Shown here in pieces: positions 11,236 through 22,870 of a DNA stretch of 64,000 bases. Source of the DNA: Tillus elongatus (Eukaryota; Arthropoda; Insecta; Coleoptera; Cleridae). The notes under the pieces are model-generated. The model was not told the DNA's origin and did no database searches. It saw nothing but the letters and a program-made list of their open reading frames with translations. The stretch's first letter is position 1. Each line of letters starts with the position of its first letter. Position numbers and translations under genes: made by a program. Where the stretch lies: contig OZ023269.1 of assembly GCA_964006375.1 (NCBI GenBank), positions 65,565,529 to 65,629,528 of the forward strand. The letters run 5' to 3'.

Positions 11236-12083
11236 CGTTTATATTTTCAAGGTTTTCTGAAGGAGTGGTGGGCAAACATACGATAAATATTTCCATGGTT
11301 ATCTGACCGGTAATAGATGTTCAACGAGCCAACGCGGCTTTCTATATATGGCTTTATGGCTAATTAGAATTCATTATATAAAAGTCTGGAGTTATACATA
11401 AATGATGGTAATTTAAAACACTTACCTGCATCTATAATGATGCAGTTTATAGGATTCCTATATAATACCTTAAAAACTCGCTTTATATAGGTATAATCTG
11501 CCACTTAAAATCCACCATATTAGGCAAGTGTACACGATCCAATGTGATTAATTAGTCATTAAATTTTTATATGGGTAGTCGACGATTCTCTGTAGCAAAT
11601 AAAGGTTTTTTTATATGTATCCCATTTATGGAAGTGATTATGGGACTCTTTTATATGGTATTGAGACACTTGCATGTAGTATCAAGATTCTACAGAGATA
11701 GCCTGAAGCTTTTTAATTTAAACAGTCAGTATCATAAAGATAGATATGCGTGAATTCTACTTCTCTAGATAAATAATGCAAGTATAATTGGTCTATTTTG
11801 ACTTCGCTTACATTAAACATATTGTTTTTTATAACTGAGAAAACATGTATATTATTTTTTTAAATGACATGTGAGAATTAGCTTACTCGAAGATAGATAG
11901 CAAATAATATTAGACAGTTTCTATAACTTGGACATTATTTTTTTATATGTATAGTGCACCAAAAAATAAATATATACTTATTTGATTAAAAAAGCATGTA
12001 CACATTATATATAATGTAGCTTCAGTATTCTCAGGGCAATCGTGTAGGGTCACTGTATTTTTCACAAACTTGAAGCATTCATC

Positions 12084-12087
<4 letters not shown>
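11236..12087. other. AT-rich non-coding stretch
   Basis: No supported gene. The open frame 11571-11753 has no recognisable features. No long repeat was recognised. Confidence 0.45.

Positions 12088-12145
<58 letters not shown>
12088..12145. repeat. (TA)n microsatellite
   Basis: Pure TA dinucleotide run of about 58 bp. Confidence 0.95.
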
Positions 12146-12146
<1 letters not shown>

Positions 12147-12405
12147 TGTTAAAAATATGTACACATAGACATTGATATCTAGAATTTTTAATATGGATAT
12201 ATGGATCAAAAAAAAAAAGGAATTGTGGAAGTATAATCTATTTATTTTAAAATATATGAAAACAGTGTATTCTAGATGTTTACAATGTTGCATCATATTA
12301 CATATTTATATATAAGTTGGAACAAAATCGCTATAATAATTTTTTGATAACATGCATAGAAAAAACACGCTTATTATTTCAAAAAGGCATTCACACATAC
12401 TAATT

Positions 12406-12655
12406 TATACTTTGATTGATTGTTCTAGCTGATAGATGAACGAACAATCACAAATCTGGCCCTTCTTAAGCTCACGAACTGCTTTGATCAATCGATTATA
12501 TTTCTCACATATTTGAATCCATTGATCATTATCTAAATCATTCATAATACGAAGATATAAAATTTCACTTCTTAATTTATCTTGTATGCAGAAAATGCCT
12601 CTTCAATTGAGGTTGGAGAAGTGCTGGTAATATGAATTTTTTTAAATTCCAACTC
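12406..12655 (-). pseudogene. Unrecognised coding remnant, about 80 residues, one frameshift
   Basis: The minus strand reads ELEFKKIHITSTSPTSIEEA in one frame, then shifts to DKLRSEILYLRIMNDLDNDQ, continues through KYNRLIKAVRELKKGQICDC and ends LEQSIKV at a stop (12406-12408). Amino-acid composition and helix-like periodicity are typical of real protein, unlike the surrounding AT-rich DNA. The family is not recognised. It could be the 3' end of a host gene exon or of a transposon gene. No splice site was evaluated with confidence. Confidence 0.4.
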
Positions 12656-12736
12656 TAGTTAAAAATTCACTTTTCTTATATTTAAAAATTAACAAACTCC
12701 CTTGCCAATACTTTTACACACTGAATTACTATAGCG

Positions 12737-12754
12737 CCCCCCCCCCCCCCCCCC
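12737..12754. repeat. Poly(C) run
   Basis: Eighteen consecutive C, with a short TA-rich stretch after it. Runs like this are prone to assembly error. Confidence 0.9.
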
Positions 12755-12899
12755 ATACATATATATATTACAATCTTCAAAGATAAGTGTGTAACCTTGA
12801 ACGTGTCTATGACCATGAAAATGTGGCTGGCCTAGACCTTGGGGAAAATACCTCTGGCCTTGACATTAGAAAATATATCTGACCTTGACCTTGAAAATA

Positions 12900-13664
12900 C
12901 CTCCTCCTCCGCTCAAGGTCGTTCCAGAACAGACATTATCTCTACTATGTCCCTCGACCCATCGGCTCCTCCACATCGGATTTTGATCGTTGCCAGGTCG
13001 CTGGAACAAATTAATCAAGGGCAGAAACTCTATCCCTTCCCTGACAAAAATGCAGGCCCTCGGGTTCTCGCTGGATCTGCTGTAGATGAGCTTTCCAGCA
13101 GCTCCGCCGAGTCCCTTCATCTCTCCTTTATAGAAGTACGGTTTCTGGAGGAGGGCCACATCCGTGTTCCTCAGAGTCGTCAGTAGTCCGGCCGTGGCTG
13201 CCCTACTGTGTTTGAGGTTGACCTGAAGGAACATAAGTCCCATCAACCCCTGGTTGCTTCGCTAGTGGGCGGCACGAGTCTGTAGCCGAGTCATGCCTCG
13301 AGCCTCATTGGTTGTTCCCACGAGAATGGGTGAAATACTGTCCACACCATCAGAACCCCCTGTGTGGTGCAAGGCCGGTTACTCTGGAGGGTTGCCTGGT
13401 ACTCCAGAGGTTCCGTTCACGACACCATCACCCTGGTGCCATCCAACCCTAGGCACGGGTCACGTGACACCGTAGATTGGGGGAGTTTATTTCGACCTTG
13501 TCTAGATCCGTAATGTTTAGTTATCAGCAGGGTCACCTTGTGCAGGATGCGGCTCTTCACCGCGCATGACGGTCTTGGGGAAAGCTTAATCGAAAGCTTA
13601 TGTTGTTGTTTCCACTTCCTCAGTTTGCCCCCTGAAGTCCTTTGGCTCGCGACTACTCGACCCC
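12900..13664 (-). mobile_element. LOA-like non-LTR retrotransposon, 5' part only, ORF1 deleted
   Basis: On the minus strand the element starts with GGGGTCGAGTAGTCGCGAGC at 13664, matching the 5' ends of the copies at 22030, 35569 and 50002. The 5' UTR runs to about 13290. Most of ORF1 is missing, and the sequence jumps to the start of ORF2 (QVNLKHSRAATAGLLTTLRN) at about 13246. The endonuclease N-terminus can be followed to about 12900 (EGIEFLPLINLF), then similarity is lost. Loss of the 3' side is the opposite of normal LINE 5' truncation, so deletion after insertion is likely. No target-site duplication can be tested because the 3' end is absent. Confidence 0.8.
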
Positions 13665-14183
13665 AAGGAGACTCGTTAGATTGCTTTAGAAAAAGTTTAT
13701 CTACTGAAACATTGTTTTTATAGTATCAGTGAATTTTTATCGATTACAAACGGGAAATAATTGTAGTCTGTATTTATGTGATGTTTGTTTCTGGGTGTGT
13801 GTTTTGTTTTTTACATTTATTTTAGACTTGTATATATTATATATGTATGTGTGGCTATTTTTAAGTTCTTATTTAATTGTATTTTAGATTTTTTTAGAGT
13901 ATATCTCTAAGATATTTTGATTAATTCATTTTACAATTATATCAACCTGAATTTTTTTAATTGGATTTTAGACTGTTTTAGCTTTATGAAAGGATTGTTG
14001 TTATGTTTGAAAATTTTGGACATTATAAGATTATGGTTTTTATTTTTGTAGATTTAGATGTCTGTTGTCTATGATATCTGTTTTTGTTTTCTTATATTCT
14101 TGTATTTTTATCTAATGCTGACATTTCTTATCTACTGTATTTTGTAGCAAAAAGACCAATAAAGGTTATTATTATTATTATTT
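13665..14183 (+). mobile_element. 3' UTR and (TTA)n tail of a truncated LINE
   Basis: A T-rich, G/T-biased stretch without coding ends in GACCAATAAAGGTTATTATT followed by more TTA repeats (14165-14183). An AATAAA just before a trinucleotide tail is typical of Jockey/CR1-type LINE 3' ends. The 5' boundary is uncertain; it begins somewhere after the LOA 5' end at 13664. No coding part is left. Confidence 0.5.
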
Positions 14184-14638
<455 letters not shown>

Positions 14639-14644
14639 CATAAG

Positions 14645-15485
14645 TAAAGTGGCCATGAGAAAATGCTGAAAATTATTTTCAGCTTTCTAAATCTGCCGCA
14701 AGGTGGCAAAAATGCCATGGCTTACCTAAATTCTTTAATTTCTCGAAAATCTTGACGATAACATAAGCTGGTTTTAGGTAATTTGTAATCAACGTTCACT
14801 TATCTACAACTTCTGTTAAAAAAAAATCCTTATGTACTAGTGGCGTAGGTAGGAGGCGAGGATTTTTGTTTATAAACAAATGCCTATAAGTTGATAACCA
14901 GTAGACAGTTTCAAGAATTTTGGCTTGTTGGAAAGATATTTCATAAGAAATTCCACGTATTAGTATTTTAAATCCACAGTCACATATGCACAAAATACAG
15001 AGGGCATTAGTGTAGACGACTCTAGTTATGAAAGTTTTCAAATAGCAGCATAGTATTATAACTATCAAAAAGTGTATGAATTAGAAAGAACTCAGTGAAA
15101 ACCCAAAACGAATATGTTTTTCTGTTTCAAAGAAAACTCGAATTTTATGCATTTTGGTGCTTATTATGCAATTTACCTCAAAATTCAATATGAATATAGC
15201 AAAATCTCTATAGAATATTTGTTTTCCGGCATCGTTATACAAATTAACATAGTTACCAATAACAATTAATCACTTTAATATGAAATAAATTTATTACCTT
15301 ATCATAAAACTAAGATACAAGAGCCAATAATCGAATTTAAAGTTGTATTTGTAAATTAAGTGATTATATTATGAAAAGTATATGAATGTAAAAAACCTAA
15401 AATTTAACTAACATTTTATTATTTACAAATGTTCAAACTGCTGTCCGTTGTTATGTATACATTTAACAAATCTCTGACAAGTAGA
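14645..15485 (+). repeat. Left long terminal inverted repeat of the DD41D element
   Basis: Pairs in reverse complement with 22031-22660 (outer part) and 17045-17265 (inner part). The inner end overlaps the last ~20 codons of the transposase (ending NNGQQFEHL), so the opposite arm also carries a copy of these codons. Confidence 0.75.
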
Positions 15486-16484
15486 GGCTACTGCCGTTTA
15501 AACTTCAGCTGTAGATATGCTATTAACAGAAACTTGTATCCTTTCCATCATATTTTCTCTAGTCGTTGGTCTAGTTTGACATACCAAATCTTTCACTCTC
15601 CCTCATAAAGAAAAATCTAAGCAAGTCAAATCAGGTGATCTGAGTGACCATGGAAATAAGCTTCCTCTTCCTATCCACCGATTTGGAAATTGAACATTAA
15701 GATATTCGCGTACACTTTGCGCGAAGTGTGCTGGACACCCGTCATGTTGCAACCACATTCTTAATCTTGTTTCTAGGAAAATGTCTTCCAATAAAATGTT
15801 TAAGCTTTGAGTTATAAAATTTAAATACCGACCTCTGTTAAGTGGTCCGTCAAAGAAATATGTTCCAACAATTTTCCCTTCGGCTATACCACACCATACG
15901 TTTAGAGTCCATCGATTTTGCCGATCTAATTCTCTCATCCAATGGGGATTACTGTCCGACCAATAGTGCATATTATGGAGATTTACTTTCCCATAATTTG
16001 AACATGTTGCTTCATCTGTCCATAGTATTTGTGATAGAAATCGTGGTGTTTCTTCTAGCATGCTCAGCATCCAATGGCAGTAATTCAGTCTGTGGTCACA
16101 ATCAGCTTCATTTAGCGCCTGATGCAATACTATGTGATATTGCTGCATATTATGGTCTTTTAAAATATTGTATACAGATCCTACGGTCACACCTAAGTTT
16201 CTAGAAATTTGTCGTACACTAATATGTGGATTAGCTGTAACAATAGCAATTACATTAGTAATGTTTTCTTTATTTATAATCCTACGAGCTCTGACTTGTC
16301 TCCCGATATGTCTTACAGATCCAGTTTCCCGCATATATCTTGCAATGCGACTAAACACCTCTCTTGAGTAATGTCTTCTTTGGGGGTACCTCAAAGCATT
16401 TTCTTGTGATGCGACAACAGGATTCCGAAAACATTGAAAATAAATTTAAAGCATATCAAATGCTTCCTCCTTGGAGTAAGACAT
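15427..16484 (-). pseudogene. Tc1/mariner transposase, DD41D (rosa-like), inactivated by stops
   Basis: The inferred start is ATG 16484 (MSYSKEEAFDML), after which a TAA interrupts. The frame continues ENALRYPQRRHYSREVFSRI, then a helix-turn-helix region (NPHISVRQISRNLGVTVGSV). Catalytic residues are seen in LWTDEATCSN (first Asp), WLQHDGCPAHF (second Asp) and SPDLTCLDFSL (third Asp). Counting from the second to the third Asp gives 41 intervening residues, the DD41D signature of the rosa group. A stop follows at 15603-15605, then coding continues VKDLVCQTRPTTRENMMERI, another stop, and CIHNNGQQFEHL to the natural stop near 15427. Three in-frame stops in about 350 codons make it inactive. The N-terminal domain resembles that of many insect transposases annotated near SETMAR/DUF4817. 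Confidence 0.85.
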
Positions 16485-17257
16485 CCTGAAAACGTAAAAC
16501 ACTAACTATTGATAAAAATACACAGAAACACTTGTACATAAGATTTTGACGTTTATAAAACAAATTGTTTCAATTTCCTTACCTTCGTAGACAGCACATG
16601 GACTACATTGATTGAAGTATAAAACTGCATATGCATTTCACATGCGCATTAACAAGTGTTTAAATGGTTTTAGACAATGGTTGTATATTACTATATTATG
16701 ATAAAGATATGTATGGAATGAATTTTCAAAATAAATACTGAGCATTTTCTCTAAACTCCTAATGAAAAGTGTTTAGTTTTCATAATATCAATTAATTTTT
16801 TCATGACCTCTATTACTTCTGTATCGTAATTTTATAATAAAGTAATAAATTTATTTCATTTTAAAGTGATTACTTAAATTCTATTGGTAAGTTAATTTGT
16901 ATAACAATTGTAATGAAGTTTGCGTTCATTCCGTGTCCATGTCTACTTGGCAGACATGATATTCTAATTTAAACTAGATACCTTCTAGGATATAATCAAA
17001 TGATATTTATCGTATTTTGTTTTAATGCATTTTCAAATTGTCTCTACTCATCAGAGATTAGTTAAATGTGTACATAAAAACGGACAGCAGTTTGAACATT
17101 TGTAAATAATAAAATGTTAGTTAAATTTTAGGTTTTTTACATTCATATAGTTTCGTTTTCATAATAGATATAATTACTTAATTTACGAATACAACCTTAA
17201 ATTCGATTCTTGGTTCTTGTATCTTAGTTTTATGATAAGGTAATAAATTTATTTCAT

Positions 17258-17265
17258 ATTAATTG
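17258..17265. repeat. Target-site duplication, left (ATTAATTG)
   Basis: ATTAATTG precedes the poly(T) (the reverse of the poly(A) tail) of the minus-strand LOA copy and recurs at 22031-22038 after its 5' end. Confidence 0.85.
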
Positions 17266-17324
17266 TTTTTTTTTCTCCCTCAGGGCTCGTCCGCGGCTTT
17301 GCCGCTCCGATAGCACTGCAACCT

Positions 17325-20300
17325 TTAGCTTATTGTGCATGTGTTCAGTCTGCACAGCGATTGGTAGGGTAAAGTTTTATAATGCTCTGTCTCCAGTCTA
17401 GACTGACCGTATATCAGTTGTCTTTTGCAGTCCAGAGCTTTACACTCGCACAAGATGTGCTGGGCTGATTCCTCCCCCTCGTCACAGAGTCTGCATGCGA
17501 GGTCCCCCTCGAACCGCCCCATTTTATGCAGGTGTTGTTTCCTGACGGCCATGTGTCCCATCAAGAGACCTTTTATGTTTAGGAGCTGTCCTCTGCTAAG
17601 ATTTAGCATCTCCACAGCTCTCTTTGAACTGGGTTCGTCAATTATTGACTTCCCATGTCTGAGCCCTGGATGGTCTGCCCAGTACACCTTGTGTTGGTTT
17701 CTGACCCAGGACTTAATAGCTCCCCTGGCAGTGCTCTGTCATGCCCAGAGCCGGTTCTGGTCCCATAAATGGTTCTGCTGACGCTCTCTTCGTGAGACTT
17801 CAGCTGTCAGCTTCTTCATTGCCTTTGACCCCCGAGTGACCCGGGATCCAGATGAGGGTGATCTCATTCTGCCAAGCCAGGTCACTTGTCTCGTCTGCAC
17901 TCACTCACCAGCCCGGAATTTACCCGTGGGCTACTTAGGGCCTTAAGGGCTGTTTGTGGCTATGAGGATCCGCTTGTTGGTGTAGCCCCTCCTCTTGTTC
18001 TCCCGCACACAGTGCAGGATAGCGTACATTTCGGCCTGAAAGACTGTTGCATGAGCTCCGAGGGAAATACTATGACTTACCCTCGGTCCTTCCGAATAAA
18101 CACCTGCCCCCGTCCCATGCTCCCCACCGGATCCGTCTGTGAACCAGAGGAGCGCGTCCCGTGGTATGCCCAACGTCTCCTCCCGGGGGCAACACCTACG
18201 TGACGGCTGTTGGGGTTGAAGACATGGCCCCTGTGATGCCTAGGCAAGCCATCCTTTGGATCTTGCCTAGTTTTTGTTTGGCACTGAATTGTGTCACCTT
18301 AGGTCACCAGACCAGTGCTGCGTATGTTAACGATGGTCTGACCACCCTTGTGTACAACCAGTGGGCCATACTAGGTCTTAGTCCCCACGTTTTTCCATAT
18401 AGCCGCCTAGTGACGGCTAATGTGATGACTGCCTTCGCAGGAATTTTTTAACATGACCATTCCAGGTTAGCTTAGAGTCCAATACGACCCCAAGATATTT
18501 TACCTCCCTGGCCATTGGAATATTCCTATCGTATAGAGTGAGAGTTCTGTGTCTCTCCCACTTCCTCCTCCTCATAAACGGTATGACGGTTGCTTTCTCG
18601 GGGCTCACCCCGAGCCCTTCACCAACCGCTCACCTTTCCACCACTTTCTGCTATCTGCATGCACTCCCACACTGACTGTGTAATCTTTCCTCGGACTATG
18701 ATGACAATGTCGTCCACGTAGCCCTGTACCTCATACCCCCCTCCCGGGAGCCACCCCAGCAGGCTGTCCACGACTAGGCTCCAGAGCAAGAGAGACAGAA
18801 CGCTCCCCTGCGGACACCCCGCCGCGACCCCCGCCAGCAGAGTCCCTCCCGTGAGTTAGGTGAACACTGCCCTGTCTCTGAGCATGGAACCGATCCACCT
18901 GCAGCAGGTCTCCTCTATTCCAAGCTCCCTGACAGCTGCCAGAACCGATCCGAATGAGGTGTTGCTGAAGAGGCCCCCTCTCTGTTCTCCAGCGTATTCT
19001 TCAGTTTCAGCACCAGTGCTCCTTCTGTTGAGACTCCTGCTCTGTATGCATATTGTCCGCAGTGTAGGGGATATGCTTCCAGTACACTGCCCCTAATGTG
19101 CCGGTCGAGAAGTTTTTCCACTGTTTTTAGCAAGAAGGACATGAGACTTATTGGCCTCAGGGACTTTGCTTGGTCTGTTGGACGCCCATGTTTAGGAATC
19201 AATACAACCCTGGCCAGTCTCCATGCCCTCGGAATGTACCCCAGAGCCAGGCTGGCCCTCATAATGAGGGTAAGCGCCGGCGACAGTATATCTATCCCCT
19301 GTTGGAGCATGATGGGCATTATTCCATCAAATGCCAGGGATTTGTATGGCTTAAAGCTGTTAATGGCTCATCTGATTTTGCGCCAAGTAACCACCTCTTT
19401 AGCGACTGTCCAGTCTACTCTAGATGCCTGCCTATAAGGTGCCTCTATTTCTGCGTGTTCCCAGTTTGAAGGTGATTGGTTTATTATGTTACAGCCGGGG
19501 AAGTGCGCTTGGAGTAAAATTTCCATAGTTTCCTCCACCGAGCTTGTAAAGCCTCCTGTGGATGTTCTAAGGGAGCCTATGTTGGTCTGAGTGCCCTTGA
19601 ACAGGATCTTGTGTAGTCAAGCACCCTCGGACGTGTTCTCCACTTCCTCGCAGTGCCTCCTCCACACTCCTTCTTGGCGTTCCTCAGTCTTTTGTTATAG
19701 GCCGTTAGGGCCTGTTTATATTCATCCCATGCTCCCGACCTTTTGTCCGCGTTAAACAGCTTACGAACCTGCGTCCTCCTTTGCCTGAGGTCCTCGTTCC
19801 ACCACGAGACGTTCCTGGTGGACAGCTCCATTTTCAGGGGACAGTTGGCGTTATAGGTCAAGGTGATTGCGTCTCGCACTTGGGCTGCCACAATCTCGAG
19901 GTCTATTGAATTGTCAATGGTACTCTTAACCCCCCGCAGTTTCACTGCTAGGTCTGCCCTGTAGGCTTCCCAGTCCGCCTTGCGGGGGTCCTGGTACCAT
20001 ACCGTTTGTGTTTCGACTTTGGTAATTTCAAACCAGATGTATCTGTGGTCTGAGCTACTCACCCCAGACACAGCCCAGTTCTTAACAGTCACCCAGAATC
20101 TGGGGGGAAACTGTTAGATCTAAAACTTCCTTACGCCGTGTTGTGACGAAGGTCGGTTTATTACCTCTCTTCAATGTATAAATTAAATTTTGTAAAGAAT
20201 TGAAAAAGTGCCTCACCCCTAGAGTTTGTGTCCGAGCTTCCTTACAACTCATGGTGCGCGTTCGCATCCATGCCGAAAATGGTCTGCCATCCACCTGCTC

Positions 20301-20651
20301 TGCTACCCACCATCAGCTGTTCTACTTCCTTCCTTGGGTGGAGGAGGGTTCGTGCTGGCCCCTGGCAGATAGGCTGATCCGACAGTAATGTCCCTTGGCC
20401 CATCCGTTCCTCTACATCGGATTTTGATCGTTGCCAGGTCCCTGGGACAGAAATTCACTACAGGCCGTCGGGTTCACGCTGGATCTGCTGTAGATGAGCT
20501 GTCCAGCAGCTCCGCCGAGTGCCGTGATCTCTCCTTTATAGGAGTACGGTTCCTGGATGAGGGCCACATCCGTGTTCCTCAGAACCATCAGCAGTCCGGC
20601 CGTGGCTGCCCTACTGTGTTGGAGGTTCACCTGAAGGAACCTAAGTCCCAT
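17325..20651 (-). pseudogene. LOA-like ORF2 (endonuclease, reverse transcriptase, RNase H), broken copy
   Basis: It begins at ATG 20651, overlapping the end of ORF1 as in the better copy. Pieces in order: endonuclease N-terminus (20651-20412), endonuclease C-terminus with SSDHRYIWFE (about 20040), the pre-RT region RRRTQVRKLFNADKRSG, RT boxes (ALTLIMRASLALGYIPRA, LIPKHGRPTDQAKSLRPISL), FMRRRKWERHRTLTLY, RNase H start (LLWFTDGSGGEHGTGAGV, QAEMYAILHC) and a C-terminal zinc knuckle (CRLCDEGEESAQHILCEC, 17440-17490). An in-frame TAA (18856-18858 on the plus strand as TTA) sits at the same codon as in the 35.57 kb copy. There are many further frameshifts and stops. Enzymatic roles (nicking, target-primed reverse transcription, RNA removal) are known for the family, not for this copy. 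Confidence 0.85.
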
Positions 20652-21696
20652 TAACCCCTAGTTGCTTTCCCAGTGGGCGGAAGCTAACCCTTCCCAGGCC
20701 CCAGAATGCCTTGAAGGAGGTTCCTTGAATGTCTCTGTAAGACGCCTGGTCGATCAAGAAGGCGAGGGTCTGTCCTTTCTCCTCTGCCTTCCTGCTTAGA
20801 ACCGACCAGTGTTATGTCCCAGTTCAGGGTTTTGGATCTTCAGTCTACTGATCACCGTTTCCTGCGGGACGGTGTCAGGGATCCGTACTAGGACCTTGCG
20901 TCTCTTTGGAAGTTCCTTGTGTTCGACGACTGTCAAGTGCGCCCGCTCCCAAATCTGACCGGGGTCCCCGATCGTATTTCGCAGCCAGTTCCGCGACTGC
21001 GGGCCGGCACAGGTTATCCAGAGGATGCCCCCCGCCAGGCGCGCCCGGTGGAACTGAGGCGGGCTCTCCCGTTTCTGAAGAGCGTCCACCGCAGCTACCA
21101 TCGCAGCCTGGATCAGGTCCGCCTTCCCCTGGTCTAGCGTTACCTCAGGATGGCGTCTGTCAATCACCGCCATCCCAAGTCTATCCGCAGCCTCCCTGTA
21201 CGAGCCAGTCTGCGCCGGTGTTCTGGCCCTGGTCATATTGGGACTTCTGCCTGTAGTAGGTGTGCTAGAGCCCGAGCGCGTCCTCTCCTGACCCGCACTC
21301 CCCTCTTGCGCCTTTACAGGTTTCTCGACCGTCCACGTCCCGGTCGCCATTTTCTGCGTCCTCCGGAAACATCTTCTTTTGCGCCCAGGAAAGACGCTTG
21401 GACTGCCGGGGCAGTCCCTCTACCCCTACAGTAGGGTCCTCACTGGTGGAGGGGCCCCCAGAGTCCGCGGACTTTGCCGCCCTTCGGTGGGACCCAGCCT
21501 CCAGCTTGGGTATCGGGGACAAGTCTGTGACCCGATCCTCGGTATCTACGTCGGTCGTGAGACCTCCAGAGTTCGCGGACGCTGCCGCCCCCTGGCTTGT
21601 CTCCGTTTCCGAAATAGACTCAAAGCACGAGTCTGTAGCCGGAGCCACTCCTCGAGCCTCATTGGTTTTGGTTTTATATCTATTTATGATCTTCAT
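20641..21696 (-). pseudogene. LOA-like ORF1 (DUF4780-like RNA-binding protein), broken copy
   Basis: It starts MKIINRYKTKTNEARGVAPA (21696) and ends at TAG (20641-20643), overlapping the ORF2 ATG by 11 bp. The first part is Ser/Gly/Glu-rich and acidic. It then carries the basic repeats VEKPVKAQEGSAGQ and the structured C-terminal half AVIDRRHPEVTLDQGKADLI with ITCAGPQSRNWLRNT. Frameshifts occur near 21260-21350 and 20800. The C-terminal half resembles DUF4780, a domain I associate with ORF1 of LOA-group elements. It would bind element RNA. See the intact copy at 35926. Confidence 0.75.
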
Positions 21697-22030
21697 GTTG
21701 TTCCACGAGAATGGGGGAAATACTGTCCACACCATCAGGACCCCCTGTGTGGTGCAAGGCGGGTTACTCTGTAGGGTTGCCCGGTACTCCAGAGGTTTCC
21801 TTCACGACACCATCAACGGCACCAGGGTGGCACGTGTCACGTGACACCGTAGATTCGGGAGTTTATTTCGACCTTCGTGTCTAGAGTTATCAGCAGGGTT
21901 ACCTCGTGCAGGATGCGGCTCTTCAGCGCGCATGACGGTCTTGGGGAAAGCTTCATCGAAAGCTTATGTTGTTGTTTCCACTTGCTCAGCTTGCCCCCTG
22001 GAGTCCTTTGGCCGACGACTCCTCGACCCC

Positions 22031-22660
22031 ATTAATTGTTATTGGTAACTATGTTAATTTGTATAACGATCCCTGAAAACAAATATTTCATAGAGATTTT
22101 GCTATATTCATATTCAATTTTGAGGTAAATTGCATAATAAGCCCATATTCGTTTTGGGTTTTCACTGAGTTCTTTCTAACTTCATCCACTTTTTGATAGT
22201 TGTATTATAATACTATATTGATTGAAATACCTATTTGAAAATTGAAATACCTATTTGAAAATTTTCATAACATTTAATAAACCTAGACTCCTCTACTCTA
22301 ACGCCCTCTGTATTTTGTGCATGTGTGACTGTGGATTTAACATACTAATACGTGGAATTTCTTATGAAATCCCTTTCCAACAAGCCAAAATTCTTGAAAT
22401 TATGTCTACTGGTTATCAAGTTATAGGAATTTGTTTATAAAAAAATCCTCGCCCCCTACCTCCGCCACTGGTCCATAAGAAGTTTTTTTTAACAGAAGTT
22501 GTAGATAAGTGAACGTTGATTACAAATTACCTAAAACCAGCTTATGTTATGCGTCAAGATTTTCGAGAAATTAAAGATTTTAGGTAAGCCATGGCCTTTT
22601 CGCCATCTAGCGGCAGTTTTAGAAAGCTGAAAATAATTTCCAACATTTTCTCATGGCTAC
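22031..22660 (-). repeat. Outer part of the right long terminal inverted repeat, with duplicated target site at its start
   Basis: ATTAATTG at 22031-22038 is the right-hand target duplication of the LOA copy. The rest continues the inverted repeat arm matching 14645-15270 in reverse complement, including CAGCTTATGTTATGCGTCAAG against the left CTTGACGATAACATAAGCTG. Confidence 0.75.
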
Positions 22661-22737
22661 TTGCAAAAATTTTTTCCGAAAGCGGCAGCTGTGACGGTTT
22701 TCGAGGTATAGCCCGTCCGTGCCCTTATTTGAACACC

Positions 22738-22870
<133 letters not shown>

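Larger units (their letters stand above)
17266..22030 (-). mobile_element. LOA-like non-LTR retrotransposon, near full length, heavily mutated, with TSD
   Basis: On the minus strand it runs from a 5' end GGGGTCGAGGAGTCGTCGGC (22030) to a poly(A) tail (poly(T) at 17266-17274). It is flanked by ATTAATTG duplications. It carries ORF1 and ORF2 remnants in the same order as the 35.57 kb copy. It sits inside the right inverted repeat of the DD41D transposon, so it inserted after that element. The last residues of ORF2 and part of the 3' UTR are altered compared with the 35.57 kb copy. Confidence 0.9.
14640..22665 (-). mobile_element. Tc1/mariner (DD41D, rosa-like) transposon with about 0.8 kb terminal inverted repeats, split by a LOA insertion
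   Basis: The left arm (about 14645-15485) is the reverse complement of two segments on the right, 17045-17265 and 22031-22660. These join into one arm when the LOA element 17266-22030 and one target duplication are removed. Examples: GTAATCAACGTTCACTTATC (14784) matches inverted sequence at about 22510-22530, and CAAACTGCTGTCCGTTG (15433) matches inverted sequence at about 17084. The intervening unique region carries the transposase. (TA)n tracts lie at both ends, consistent with TA target use by this superfamily. The original element would be about 3.3 kb. Identity of the arms is high by eye but not perfect, so this is not a recent insertion. Confidence 0.75.

Noticed and set aside
12087..12296. 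Open frames made of alternating Ile-Tyr (also at 22591-23030, 29077-29439, 33584-33769, 42516-42916, 44289-44743, 45085-45270, 47543-47815)
   Set aside because: They are translations of (TA)n microsatellites, open on both strands in several frames.
12839..13186. 115-codon plus-strand frame
   Set aside because: Antisense shadow of the LOA ORF2 fragment on the minus strand.
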